Below, one piece after another: positions 7,167 to 7,318 of a DNA stretch of 7,318 bases; the first letter of the stretch is position 1; each line of letters starts with the position of its first letter. The DNA lies in assembly GCF_050433445.1 (NCBI RefSeq), contig NZ_JBNPXF010000045.1, positions 1 through 7,318 of the forward strand, read 5' to 3'. The notes beneath the pieces were generated by a model. The model was given only the letters and a program-made list of their open reading frames with translations, had not been told where the DNA came from and did not search any database. Both the position numbers and the translations under genes were made by a program. Source of the stretch: Kroppenstedtia sanguinis (lineage in GTDB: Bacteria > Bacillota > Bacilli > Thermoactinomycetales > DSM-45169).

Positions 7167-7260
7167 TCAGGCGTGTTGATTAGCCATATTTTAGGTGGGG
7201 AGATCGTGTTCACCCACGCGACTGTTGCCATCCGGCAAGGAAGTGAAAACTGGCCGCTCC
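7167..7260. repeat. Right arm of 94-bp inverted repeat
   Basis: This is the reverse complement of 1-94 with two differences. On the minus strand a 54-codon frame with no start in sight runs from the window edge through the arm to TAA 7156-7154, ending NTPEDENK. On the + strand the alternative frame (SGVLISHILGGEIVFTH and onward) ends at TGA 7266-7268, just past the arm, and has no supported start. I cannot identify either product. Positions 7269-7318 show no further feature. Confidence 0.9.
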
Positions 7261-7318
7261 AAATCTGACCATCGGGCAGGGGCAAAGCCTTACGGAAGCA
7301 ACACAGGGAAGAGGTTGC

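Noticed and set aside
1..7318. CRISPR array, tRNA or rRNA genes, toxin-antitoxin or defence system
   Set aside because: No short direct-repeat array, cloverleaf or rRNA-like sequence, or defence-type protein motif was seen anywhere in the window.

Overview
The window looks like chromosomal DNA of a Gram-positive, low-to-mid-GC Bacillota (Bacilli) bacterium. The basis is purine-rich Shine-Dalgarno sequences (AAAGGGGAGG, AAGGGGAG), two TTG start codons, sigma-A-like promoters, Rho-independent hairpins, and a full-length single-chain pyruvate carboxylase resembling the Bacillus PycA type. A family such as Thermoactinomycetaceae is possible but is only an inference.

Layout. Positions 1-94 and 7167-7260 are a near-perfect inverted repeat (92 of 94 bases identical) enclosing almost the whole window. 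Positions 105-581 hold no convincing gene; part of this stretch is hairpin-rich and may be a structured RNA or a group II intron remnant. Then come three genes on the + strand: a DJ-1/PfpI-family protein (582-1133) closed by a strong hairpin, an enoyl-CoA hydratase/isomerase (1294-2076) with its own promoter, and pyruvate carboxylase pyc (2341-5790) with its own promoter and a leader of about 137 nt. An IS3-family insertion sequence of the IS150 type (about 5841-7136) follows pyc. The last 50 or so bases show nothing recognisable.

How the parts relate. The two metabolic genes act on acyl-CoA compounds (isomerase/hydratase) and on oxaloacetate replenishment (pyc), but separate promoters and a weak terminator between them suggest three transcription units rather than one operon. 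The IS lies inside what looks like the pyc terminator. The two halves of a perfect 22-bp stem (5815-5836 and 7141-7162) now sit about 1.3 kb apart on either side of it. The IS has a classic A AAA AAG frameshift signal and intact DDE residues, but an in-frame amber codon at 6316-6318 cuts its orfB, so this copy is probably not autonomous.

I found no clearly new multi-gene system. The points most worth following are the terminator-loop insertion, the amber-broken transposase, and the inverted repeat whose only two differences fall on synonymous third positions of an open register.
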